This document shows positions 29,116-36,744 of a DNA stretch of 64,000 nt, one piece after another (positions within the stretch are counted from its first letter, which is position 1; each line of letters starts with the position of its first letter). The DNA is from Mucilaginibacter sp. JRF (lineage in GTDB: Bacteria > Bacteroidota > Bacteroidia > Sphingobacteriales > Sphingobacteriaceae): the NCBI RefSeq assembly GCF_015223065.1, contig NZ_JADFBY010000004.1, forward strand, positions 466,056-530,055, given 5' to 3'. The position numbers and the translations under genes are program-made. Below the pieces are notes generated by a model. That model did not search any database, was not told the DNA's origin, and saw only the letters and a list, made by a program, of their open reading frames with translations.

Positions 29116-29146
29116 ACTATGGTCTATCGACTATGGTCCATGGACT
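29114..29146. repeat. Inverted-repeat arm of the four-helix-bundle element (aguB side)
   Basis: This arm is partner of 28733-28765. On the minus strand it begins 4 bases after the aguB stop codon and ends inside the start codon of the four-helix-bundle gene. It is composed of GGTCTATCGACTATGGTCC-type words. Confidence 0.85.
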
Positions 29147-29150
29147 AATA

Positions 29151-30020
29151 TTAGTCTTCGTCAATAAGCCTTTTCGTAATCGGCTGGTACGTTTCTATCC
29201 TTCTATCACGCAGGAACGGCCAGTGGCTGCGGTAGTAGTCTGATTTATCAAGGTCAAGTTCGTGTACGGTTACTTCTTCATCGTGGTGTGATGCCTGGTA
29301 AAGTACCGAACCGAATGGGTTTGACACGAATGAGCCGCCCCAGAATTTCAAGCCTGCTTCTTCACCTACCCTGTTCACGCTTACCACGTGCACACCGTTG
29401 GATACCGAGTGCGAACGCTGTATGGTTTGCCATGCGTTGTATTGCTCAGTATTGGTAGCCTCATCCTGGGTTGATGCCCAGCCGATAGCAGTTGGGTAGA
29501 ACAGTATCTCGGCACCCATTAACGAGGTAATGCGGGCTGCTTCAGGGTACCATTGATCCCAGCAGATCAGCACGCCTATTTTAGCATATTTTGTATTGAA
29601 TGTTTTATAACCCAGGTCGCCCGGGGTAAAGTAGAATTTCTCGTAAAAACCCGGATCATCCGGAATATGCATCTTGCGGTATTTACCCAAATAAGTACCA
29701 TCGGCATCAATAACGGCGGTGGTATTATGGTATACACCCTGCGCGCGTTTTTCGAATAACGAGGCGATAACCACCACGTTCAGCTCGGCAGCAACGGCCG
29801 AAATAGCCTCGGTTGACGGGCCGGGAATAGCCTCGGCCAATTTAAAATTGTCGTAATCCTCTACATCGCAAAAATACAGCGATGTAAAAAGCTCCTGTAA
29901 ACAAACTATCTGCGCGCCTTTGGCTGCCGCCTCGCGCACTTTAACAATAGCTTTATCAAGGTTCTGCTGCTTATCGGCAACACAACTTGTTTGTACAATA
30001 CCAACTTTAACTTTGCTCAT
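29151..30020 (-). CDS. aguB: N-carbamoylputrescine amidase
   Basis: The 289-residue nitrilase-superfamily enzyme converts N-carbamoylputrescine to putrescine, CO2 and ammonia. The catalytic triad is visible as E43 (CLQELF), K116 (YRKMHIPDD) and C153 (LICWDQWYPEAAR). Length and motifs match AguB. With aguA downstream it completes the two-step agmatine-to-putrescine route of polyamine synthesis. A TATTTTTG box on the minus strand (30038-30045) lies 17 bases upstream as a likely -7 element. Confidence 0.94.
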   Translation of the reverse strand: MSKVKVGIVQTSCVADKQQNLDKAIVKVREAAAKGAQIVCLQELFTSLYFCDVEDYDNFKLAEAIPGPSTEAISAVAAELNVVVIASLFEKRAQGVYHNTTAVIDADGTYLGKYRKMHIPDDPGFYEKFYFTPGDLGYKTFNTKYAKIGVLICWDQWYPEAARITSLMGAEILFYPTAIGWASTQDEATNTEQYNAWQTIQRSHSVSNGVHVVSVNRVGEEAGLKFWGGSFVSNPFGSVLYQASHHDEEVTVHELDLDKSDYYRSHWPFLRDRRIETYQPITKRLIDED

Positions 30021-30037
30021 CCCTTTAAAATTTTGCG

Positions 30038-30045
30038 CAAAAATA
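30038..30045 (-). promoter_or_regulatory. -7 box of the aguB promoter
   Basis: The minus strand reads TATTTTTG here, matching TAnnTTTG, 17 bases before the aguB ATG. A TTTG at 30070-30073 is at a rather long spacing (24 bp), so only the -7 box is confidently placed. Confidence 0.5.
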
Positions 30046-30134
30046 CGCTTTTAATGTTAACCTTTCTGTCAAAAACCAAGCCTAAATGTTGCACCACTAT
30101 CAAGAATATCAATAACAAAATGTGCTGATTTTAT

Positions 30135-30142
30135 TAGCTTTG
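30135..30142 (+). promoter_or_regulatory. -7 box upstream of the flippase-like gene
   Basis: TAGCTTTG ends five bases before the ATG at 30148, again predicting a leaderless or near-leaderless transcript. Confidence 0.5.
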
Positions 30143-30147
30143 CGGTA

Positions 30148-31107
30148 ATGACAAATGTGCCTGATGCCCCGGAGCCTAAAACCGGGAAACAAAAGCTGTG
30201 GGATGCTGCCAAGCTGATATTAAAAATTGCCGTAACATCGGCGTTATTGTATTACGTATTCAGCAAGGTACCTATTGAAAAGGTAAAGTACAGGCTGCTG
30301 CACGCCAACTACTGGTGGATGGCGGTAGCGCTGGTAACCTTCTTCGCGTCAATGGTTGTTTCGGCCTGGCGATTGCTGAGCTTTTTTAAGTCGATAAACT
30401 TGCGGTTAGATCCGCGTTTTAATATGCGTTTGTACATGCTGGGGCTGTTCTATAACTTTCTGCTTCCGGGTGGTATAGGTGGCGATGGGTATAAAATATG
30501 GCTGCTGAACAAGCGCTATAAACTCCCGGCAAAAAAAATGTTCTGGGCTATATTGTTTGATAGGCTGAGCGGGCTGTGGGCTATAGGCTTCATCATTTGC
30601 GCACTGATCATTTTCATCCCTCAAATAGATATTCACCTGGCCATACCGGGCGGTATATTTATTGCAGGTTCGGCAGTGTATTACTTCGTGGCTTATAAAT
30701 TCTTCCGCGAGTACACTAAATACTTTTTCCAGGCACATGCTAAGGCCGTATTGGTTCAGGGCTTGCAAGTATTGTGCATCATATTTGTGCTTTTAGGGCA
30801 AAATTTTGATGGTAAGTTCGCGCCTTATTTGCTATCGTTCCTGGTATCGGCATTAGCGGCTGTAGTGCCTATTACCATTGGCGGTGCGGGCGCACGCGAA
30901 ACTATTTTCACCCAGCTATCGGGCATATTTAATATGGATGTGGGGCTGGCCGTATTTTTAAGTATATCATTCTACATTATATCATTACTGGTGGCGCTTA
31001 CGGGGGTTTACTACGTTATACGCACCAGCCGACTGGAAGAAGGCTTGCCAAGCATTGAGGAGCACAACGAAGTAGTAGAGGAAGAAGCTAAACCAGCAAC
31101 AAACTAA
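30148..31107 (+). CDS. Lysylphosphatidylglycerol synthase/flippase-like membrane protein
   Basis: The 319-residue integral membrane protein has about eight hydrophobic segments and the family pattern (LPGGIGGDGYKIWLL near residue 108, PITIGGAGARE near 245). This is the UPF0104/AglD-type transmembrane domain that also forms the flippase half of MprF. No synthetase domain is attached, so it may move lipid-linked substrates; the substrate is unknown. It is followed after 11 bp by an SDR gene on the same strand. Confidence 0.82.
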   Translation: MTNVPDAPEPKTGKQKLWDAAKLILKIAVTSALLYYVFSKVPIEKVKYRLLHANYWWMAVALVTFFASMVVSAWRLLSFFKSINLRLDPRFNMRLYMLGLFYNFLLPGGIGGDGYKIWLLNKRYKLPAKKMFWAILFDRLSGLWAIGFIICALIIFIPQIDIHLAIPGGIFIAGSAVYYFVAYKFFREYTKYFFQAHAKAVLVQGLQVLCIIFVLLGQNFDGKFAPYLLSFLVSALAAVVPITIGGAGARETIFTQLSGIFNMDVGLAVFLSISFYIISLLVALTGVYYVIRTSRLEEGLPSIEEHNEVVEEEAKPATN

Positions 31108-31118
31108 GATACCTGCCC

Positions 31119-31823
31119 ATGAATATTATTATAACCGGTGCCAGCAGTGGCGTTGGCTTTGAAGCCGTTATTGAACTCATTACATCGGGCAAGCACAAGG
31201 TTATGGCCATTGCCCGTTCGCAGGATAAATTGCAGCGTTTGTTTGAGATATCGCGCAGCATCAATCCTGATTGTGTTTTGTACCCCATAGTTTTTGATTT
31301 GGTTAATGATGATCTTGCCGCGCTGTTGCAATTCATCGGCACACATATGGATAACCAGGTTGATGCCCTGATAAACAATGCCGGAGTACTGATAAACAAA
31401 CCCTTTAAGGAGCTTGAAGAAATTGACTTTGTAGATATGCTGCAAAGCAATTACCTGAGCCATGTACGCATTACCCAGGCTTTGTTAGGCGTAATGCCTG
31501 CCGGAAGCCACATTGTGAACATAGGCAGCATGGGCGGCTACCAGGGCAGCGCTAAATTTGCAGGCCTTGCAGCTTATTCGGCAAGTAAGGCGGCATTACA
31601 CGTGTTTACCGAATGTTTAGCACAGGAACTTGCAGAGCAGCAGATCAACGTGAATTGCCTGGCCCTGGGTTCGGCACAAACCGAGATGCTGGAGAAGGCT
31701 TTTCCGGGTTATCAATCGCCGGTTATGGCTTTTGAGATGGGCAAGTACATTGCCGATTTCGCCCTTACGGGTCATAAATTCTTTAACGGCAAGATATTGC
31801 CGGTGGCGCTTACTACGCCGTAA
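31119..31823 (+). CDS. SDR family NAD(P)-dependent oxidoreductase
   Basis: A 234-residue classical short-chain dehydrogenase with the cofactor motif TGASSGVG at the N terminus, NNAG in ALINNAGVL and the catalytic YSASK in AAYSASKAAL, with an upstream serine in NIGSMGG. The substrate is unknown. It is close behind the flippase-like gene, and its stop codon abuts the convergent antiporter gene. Confidence 0.9.
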   Translation: MNIIITGASSGVGFEAVIELITSGKHKVMAIARSQDKLQRLFEISRSINPDCVLYPIVFDLVNDDLAALLQFIGTHMDNQVDALINNAGVLINKPFKELEEIDFVDMLQSNYLSHVRITQALLGVMPAGSHIVNIGSMGGYQGSAKFAGLAAYSASKAALHVFTECLAQELAEQQINVNCLALGSAQTEMLEKAFPGYQSPVMAFEMGKYIADFALTGHKFFNGKILPVALTTP

Positions 31824-33026
31824 TTAAAGGTTATTGAACTCCTGCCCTTCGGGTATCTTATATTTACGGCTGCTCAATAATCCCAGGCTCATGATCACAC
31901 TGGTTGACAGGATGACGATGAACAGCAAGCCGGTATCTATCTGCGGTAGCTGCAATTTTTCGGGCAGATTATAGAACAGCAGTACGCTGATCAGTCCGCG
32001 TGGTATTAATACCAGTTCGGGCATCAAGTCGGTTTTTGATACCAGCTTGATGTATAAAAAGCGTATCAGGTAAATAGATATCAACACCAGCAGGCCTAAC
32101 ACCAGCAGGCCAAGATCATTCAGCTGATTAATGTTCATGGTAAAACCGAACAGCACAAAAAAGAAGGTTCGCATTAAAAAAGCACTCTCGGCCGATAGTT
32201 GCAATAACTGCTTTAATTCGAGCCCCAACTCCGGGTATAAAAAATTGTGGCGAAACCAGGGGAAACGTATCTGGCTGGCATTATTCAAAAACAAGCCGAA
32301 TGCCAGCACTACTATCAATGCCGATAAATGGTACGATTGCCCGATGGCATACACCATAATAATGATGGATATAATAAGGAAGAATTTTACGTGATGCGTT
32401 ATATTCTTGATCAGATATAGCAACAGCAAACACGATACCACCGCGAAGAACAAGATTAGCAACAACTCGCCACCCAGGCTGGTGAAGGCCGTAAAGTTGA
32501 AATACTTATTGCTCAGCATAAAGTTGAAGAACACAATGGTGAGGATATCCGAAAAGGATGATTCGTAGATAATAAACTCCTTTTTATCCTTTGGTAAACC
32601 CGATGCCGACGGTATGGCAATGGCCGAACTCACCACGCAAAACGGAATAGCGTTAATGATACCCCGGTAAATGCTCGCGCCGGATATGTAGTAGAATATG
32701 GTGGTGATAATGGCCGTTGTACCCAACAATACACACAAGGCCGACAGGAACGACCGCTTGATCACGGTATTTTTTTCGGGTGTGTATTTAAGTTCGAGCG
32801 CGCCTTCAAATACAATGAGTATCAGGCCGAGGGTACCCAACGTTGGCAGTATCTTGTTAAAATCGGGCGTTATCCAGTTAAAGTAAACCACCACCTGCCT
32901 GATGGCCATCCCCAAAAACAGCAGCAGCAATACCGATGGCAGCTTGGTTTTTCCGGCTATCAGATCGAACAGGTACGAAAATATTACCAGTCCGCACAGT
33001 ATCATCAAGGTAGTATATGTACTCAA
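31824..33026 (-). CDS. Cation:proton antiporter (CPA-type)
   Basis: The 400-residue membrane protein has about 12 hydrophobic segments and resembles Na+/H+ exchanger family proteins without a cytoplasmic regulatory domain. The tract VLLLLFLGMAIRQV, the GALELKYTPE region and ELVLIPRGLISVLLFY are characteristic. The first codon of the long frame is TTG (33026); an ATG at 33005 is an alternative start. Convergent with the SDR gene with no gap. Ion specificity is not predictable. Confidence 0.85.
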   Translation of the reverse strand: MSTYTTLMILCGLVIFSYLFDLIAGKTKLPSVLLLLFLGMAIRQVVVYFNWITPDFNKILPTLGTLGLILIVFEGALELKYTPEKNTVIKRSFLSALCVLLGTTAIITTIFYYISGASIYRGIINAIPFCVVSSAIAIPSASGLPKDKKEFIIYESSFSDILTIVFFNFMLSNKYFNFTAFTSLGGELLLILFFAVVSCLLLLYLIKNITHHVKFFLIISIIIMVYAIGQSYHLSALIVVLAFGLFLNNASQIRFPWFRHNFLYPELGLELKQLLQLSAESAFLMRTFFFVLFGFTMNINQLNDLGLLVLGLLVLISIYLIRFLYIKLVSKTDLMPELVLIPRGLISVLLFYNLPEKLQLPQIDTGLLFIVILSTSVIMSLGLLSSRKYKIPEGQEFNNL

Positions 33027-33214
33027 ATGCTAAACTTATTTTGGTGCAAACATTACAAACGGCAGTTTATACAAATTGTTTATAAAGAGCCGTAAGTTCA
33101 AAAGTAACATAAACCCTGTATAAGTTTTGTAACGATAACGCAAAAATTGCAAGCCCTGCCTGTGCATGTTTTTAAAACTTTGTATGTTTGGTACTCCATC
33201 ACTTATTTATACCC

Positions 33215-34069
33215 ATGAAGCGTTTTTTCCTGCTGACAGCCGCCCTGTTCATAGCAGCCGTTTTTACTGCTGCCACCAATGAGGATTTCTTATTGGCCGA
33301 AAACTTCTTTTTGCACAAAGGCGATAAGCTGAGCGTGCGCATGTTCAAAGCCAACGTTACCAATACCGACGATGATTATGAAACCCCTGAAGCTAAGGAT
33401 GCCAAATTCGCGCTGTACGAGGGTTCAAAAAAAATACCGCTCACCACCATTGCTAACGATACCGTAGTTACCATTAAGGATTACGAGGTTGAAAATGGCG
33501 GCCTTGCCCTGCTGCAACTCAGCCAGGCAGCGACGCAGGAGATAGACCGCGAAACATTTTTAAAGCACCTGGAGATTGATGGCAACGAGGAATCGGTTAA
33601 GAAAGCCAAAAGCTTCCACACCATGAATGTGCGCGAAAAATACAACCGCTCCATGAAAACTTTGGTAATGGTTGATAAACCATCAGGCAGCGCTTATGAA
33701 AAATTGGTGGGCGATGAGTTTGAGATCATCCTCAAGAACAATCCTTATAAAATGAACTATGGTGATGATGTTACCGCCATTGTTTATAGCCAGGGTAAAC
33801 CGGTTGAATCAGCTCCTGTAAAGCTTTATGTTAAAACGCCAAAGGGTACTATTTATCCTGAAAATCTGGTGTCTGACGCTAAGGGACAAGTATTCTTTAA
33901 ATTGAGCCGAGAGGGTATATACATGCTGCGTTCAACCCGTACCGATGTTGCAGCTACGGGCAAGGATGCCGACTTTGAAACCTGGTGGACATCATTCACC
34001 TTCGCCTTTAGCAGCGCTAACGAGTTACCGAATACGTACAAGGAATTTGGATTTGGGAATAAGCACTAA
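33215..34069 (+). CDS. Periplasmic DUF4198-like protein
   Basis: The product has about 284 residues with signal peptide MKRFFLLTAALFIAAVFTAA. The body (EDFLLAENFFLHKGDKLSV..., ending FETWWTSFTFAF) resembles DUF4198 proteins, beta-sandwich periplasmic proteins sometimes found with metal transporters. A segment GKPVESAPVKLYVKTPKG looks like the internal Ig-like part of that family. ATG 33215 is chosen to start the signal peptide. No transporter is adjacent, so any metal role is conjecture. Confidence 0.65.
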   Translation: MKRFFLLTAALFIAAVFTAATNEDFLLAENFFLHKGDKLSVRMFKANVTNTDDDYETPEAKDAKFALYEGSKKIPLTTIANDTVVTIKDYEVENGGLALLQLSQAATQEIDRETFLKHLEIDGNEESVKKAKSFHTMNVREKYNRSMKTLVMVDKPSGSAYEKLVGDEFEIILKNNPYKMNYGDDVTAIVYSQGKPVESAPVKLYVKTPKGTIYPENLVSDAKGQVFFKLSREGIYMLRSTRTDVAATGKDADFETWWTSFTFAFSSANELPNTYKEFGFGNKH

Positions 34070-34120
34070 CACTATAGCATTAGGTGTAAGATAGATTTTT
34101 ACTCCTTAATTTTAAAAAAA

Positions 34121-34987
34121 TTATGCATCCAAAAAATCCTTTAATCTTTCGTAATCACTTATCCACTCCTGTGTAATAACTGGAATACGATCAATTACTT
34201 CTTTTCCAAATATCGCCTCAGTTAATAACCCCATATGCATCATATCGAATATTCTACATAAGTAAGAACGTCCTTTTACCCACCATGTAAATTTAGAATC
34301 GATCATCAAGTAATGTCTAATATTCCTATCTAAAGTCTTTCGTACTTCATTAAGTTCAATCCCATCAAGTTGTGTTTCATAAACCGCGTCTGCAACCCTA
34401 CTACCAAATGATTTAGTATAATAATACTCTTTTATTTCCCATAAAGCTATGGGATTAATAACACTTGGAAATGAACCATCAACTCTTCGTGACAAGCTAC
34501 GAAAAGGAATCCTATTTAAAGTGAAAGCAGTAAGTTCTGAAGCCGAATATTTTAATTGATAATCGCCAATGTTAGCTTCTAACAGAATGTTTATTATTCC
34601 TGTAAAATAGTTTGGAGTGTTTTTCCCCTCTCCTTGCTTATTAATTGGAATTTCACATTTAGGATTATATATGTCGCACATCTGTTCAAACAACCCTTTG
34701 GCTTCATTCAAATCCATCAAATAATGCTGCACATGGTTTCCAATTGCATCTGACCGATATTGAAAGTAATCGACTAAAAGCTGCCCGAACTCTGTCTCCT
34801 CATCATTAAAAACAAGTTTATTAGTCTTAAAACCCAACTTGTTATAAAGATCCAAAATATTACTAATGCTATGTACTTTGATGCTTCCTGTTTTTCTGTC
34901 AGTATATCCAAGTTTTTGACTAATGACTTTAACATTAGCCCAAAATTCAGGTGTTGTATTATTTATATATTTAGGATTTGGTTTCAT
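34121..34987 (-). CDS. Putative type II restriction endonuclease
   Basis: This 288-residue protein is inferred to be the endonuclease from its position: it overlaps a controller gene and faces an N6-adenine methylase. A PD-(D/E)xK-like site can be proposed: D in RRVDGSFPS, then 13 residues later E-I-K in ALWEIKEYYY (around residues 175-195). The C-terminal half contains KFTWWVKGRSYLCRIFDMMHMG. I do not recognise a characterised enzyme of this sequence, so recognition site and subtype are unknown. The region is visibly richer in A+T than its surroundings, suggesting horizontal acquisition. Confidence 0.6.
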   Translation of the reverse strand: MKPNPKYINNTTPEFWANVKVISQKLGYTDRKTGSIKVHSISNILDLYNKLGFKTNKLVFNDEETEFGQLLVDYFQYRSDAIGNHVQHYLMDLNEAKGLFEQMCDIYNPKCEIPINKQGEGKNTPNYFTGIINILLEANIGDYQLKYSASELTAFTLNRIPFRSLSRRVDGSFPSVINPIALWEIKEYYYTKSFGSRVADAVYETQLDGIELNEVRKTLDRNIRHYLMIDSKFTWWVKGRSYLCRIFDMMHMGLLTEAIFGKEVIDRIPVITQEWISDYERLKDFLDA

Positions 34988-35222
34988 TTATTTCCTCTTC
35001 AAACATTATAACAAATTCTGACAGACTTGAATTTAACACTAAACAGATTTGCTTTAATTCAATTAAATCTAATCGTCTTTCGCCTGTCTCAACTTTACTT
35101 ACAAAAGACTGTGGAACATTTAATGCGTTAGCTAACTCTTTTTGGGTCAAACCAGAATTAATCCGAAGCCTGTAAATAAGTTCTGTTATTATCAAATAAT
35201 CTTTTTTTACATTAGCTTTCAC
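34971..35222 (-). CDS. Restriction-modification controller (C) protein, HTH-Xre
   Basis: With a GTG start at 35222 this is an 83-residue helix-turn-helix protein (LRINSGLTQKELANALNVPQ, then SFVSKVETGERRLDL). C proteins delay endonuclease expression until methylation is established. Its 3' end overlaps the endonuclease gene by 17 bp, so both are translated from one mRNA. The frame stays open to 35336, but that would run through the divergent methylase start, so the GTG is preferred. Confidence 0.78.
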   Translation of the reverse strand: MKANVKKDYLIITELIYRLRINSGLTQKELANALNVPQSFVSKVETGERRLDLIELKQICLVLNSSLSEFVIMFEEEINETKS

Positions 35223-35228
35223 ATTGGA

Positions 35229-35267
35229 AAAATAAATGTTATTTTCGCATATCCCAAAACAGGATAT
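35229..35267. promoter_or_regulatory. Divergent control region of the restriction-modification system
   Basis: Between the controller start (35222) and the internal methylase ATG (35275) are two inverted repeats: AAAATAA-ATG-TTATTTT (35229-35245) and ATATCC-N7-GGATAT (35249-35267). One of them probably is the C-protein operator. Their position argues that the methylase starts at 35275 and not 35236. Confidence 0.5.
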
Positions 35268-35274
35268 TGACACA

Positions 35275-36159
35275 ATGATAGCATTAGAAGATACTCTATT
35301 CCCTACTATAAAGTACTCAAAATTTATCCCACCCAAAAATCAATTATTAAAATGGGTGGGTAATAAGCAAAAGTTTGCGGCTCAAATAACCAAATTCTTC
35401 CCAAGAAGCTTTAACGATTATTATGAACCATTTTTAGGTAGCGGAGCCGTCTTAGCTACTGTACATCCAATATCTGGAATTGGGTCCGACACTTTTTCCC
35501 CATTGATTGAAATTTGGAATATGCTTAAAAGCAATCCGGATGGACTAGTTGATTGGTACAAAGATTGGAGAGAAAAATTAAACTTTCAATCGAAGGAATT
35601 TGTGTATGAAGATGTCAAAGCACAATACAATGCTAATCCTAATGGAAAAGATTTTCTTTATTTAAGTAGATCCTGCTATGGGGGCATTATTCGATTTAGA
35701 CGCGATGGGCACATGTCTACTCCATGCGGAGTCCATACCCCTATACCCATTAAGGCATTTAAGGAGCGTGTCGTTACCTGGCATCCCCGCGTTCAAAACA
35801 CAACTTTTATAAATCAGGATTATAAATCAGCTTTTGCGGCCGCAAAAGCTGGCGATTTAATATATTGTGACCCGCCCTATTCACATAGCCAAAGTATACT
35901 ATATGGCGCTCAAGATTTCTCTTTAACAGAATTATTAGAATCAATTTGGCAAGCCAAGGAAAGGGGTGTATATGTTGCTTTAAGCATAGATGGTAATAAA
36001 AAATCTGGTAATATGATTTGTGATTTACCTATTCCCGAAAATCTTTTTGAAAGAGAAGTTTATATAGACTGCGGCAAATCAATGCTTCGCAGATTTCAAA
36101 TAGAGGGCCAAAAAATGTCTGGTGAAGGCGTATTTGATAGGTTAATGCTAACCTATTAA
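35275..36159 (+). CDS. DNA N6-adenine methyltransferase, Dam/D12 class
   Basis: The product is about 294 residues from ATG 35275 (307 from ATG 35236). Class motifs are LLKWVGNKQKF (motif X), YYEPFLGSGAVLA (motif I, AdoMet binding) and the catalytic DPPY in LIYCDPPYSHS (motif IV). This order is that of alpha-class D12 methylases such as Dam, M.DpnII and M.EcoRV. It protects the host from the adjacent endonuclease. Recognition sequence cannot be read from the protein. Divergent from the controller gene and A+T-rich like it. Confidence 0.9.
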   Translation: MIALEDTLFPTIKYSKFIPPKNQLLKWVGNKQKFAAQITKFFPRSFNDYYEPFLGSGAVLATVHPISGIGSDTFSPLIEIWNMLKSNPDGLVDWYKDWREKLNFQSKEFVYEDVKAQYNANPNGKDFLYLSRSCYGGIIRFRRDGHMSTPCGVHTPIPIKAFKERVVTWHPRVQNTTFINQDYKSAFAAAKAGDLIYCDPPYSHSQSILYGAQDFSLTELLESIWQAKERGVYVALSIDGNKKSGNMICDLPIPENLFEREVYIDCGKSMLRRFQIEGQKMSGEGVFDRLMLTY

Positions 36160-36199
36160 AACAAATAAAAAATATAGGTTTTATTTAGTTTCTATTTGT

Positions 36200-36739
36200 C
36201 TATTCGGGCAGCATATCAAAATCAAACTTAGGCTTTAACGAGTAGGTTAACTGTACCAGGCCGGTATCATACATTGCGCTGTCAATCAGGTTGAGTTCCA
36301 AACGCTCGGTTAGACCCTTAAACAGCGGCGTGCCTGTACCCAATACAATTGGATGTACAGATAGCAACAACTCGTTCACATAGTTTTTATGGAGCAATTG
36401 CGACAGGAGGTTGGCGCCGCCAAACAGCCAGATGTTTTTTCCTTCGGAATAGCGTATCTCATCAATACGGTCAATAAAATTTTCGGAGCGGATGATTTCG
36501 GCATTACCTTCAACATCGGTTAACGTATCCGAAAATATGTACAACCTTTTATCGGGCCAGGGATTACCGTACTCCTGCAATACGTCATAACTTTTACGGC
36601 CTATAAAAACGGCATCAACATCGGCAGTAAATGCTTCCATACCATAATCCTGATCGGTAAAGCACCAATCGTACTCGCCGTTGGGCCCTTCAATAAAGCC
36701 ATCAAGACTTACGGCAACGTTCAATATGATCTTGCGCAT
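36200..36739 (-). CDS. Dihydrofolate reductase family protein (RibD C-terminal type)
   Basis: The 179-residue protein starts MRKIILNVAVSLDGFIEGPNGEYDW (partly quoted), with the family's VDAVFIGRKSYDVL and WLFGGANLLSQLL segments. It belongs to the broad RibD-C/DHFR fold group common in soil Bacteroidota, distinct from true FolA. Substrate unknown. It starts 5 bp after the stop codon of lutB, so the two are co-transcribed. Confidence 0.85.
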   Translation of the reverse strand: MRKIILNVAVSLDGFIEGPNGEYDWCFTDQDYGMEAFTADVDAVFIGRKSYDVLQEYGNPWPDKRLYIFSDTLTDVEGNAEIIRSENFIDRIDEIRYSEGKNIWLFGGANLLSQLLHKNYVNELLLSVHPIVLGTGTPLFKGLTERLELNLIDSAMYDTGLVQLTYSLKPKFDFDMLPE

Positions 36740-36744
36740 AATAT

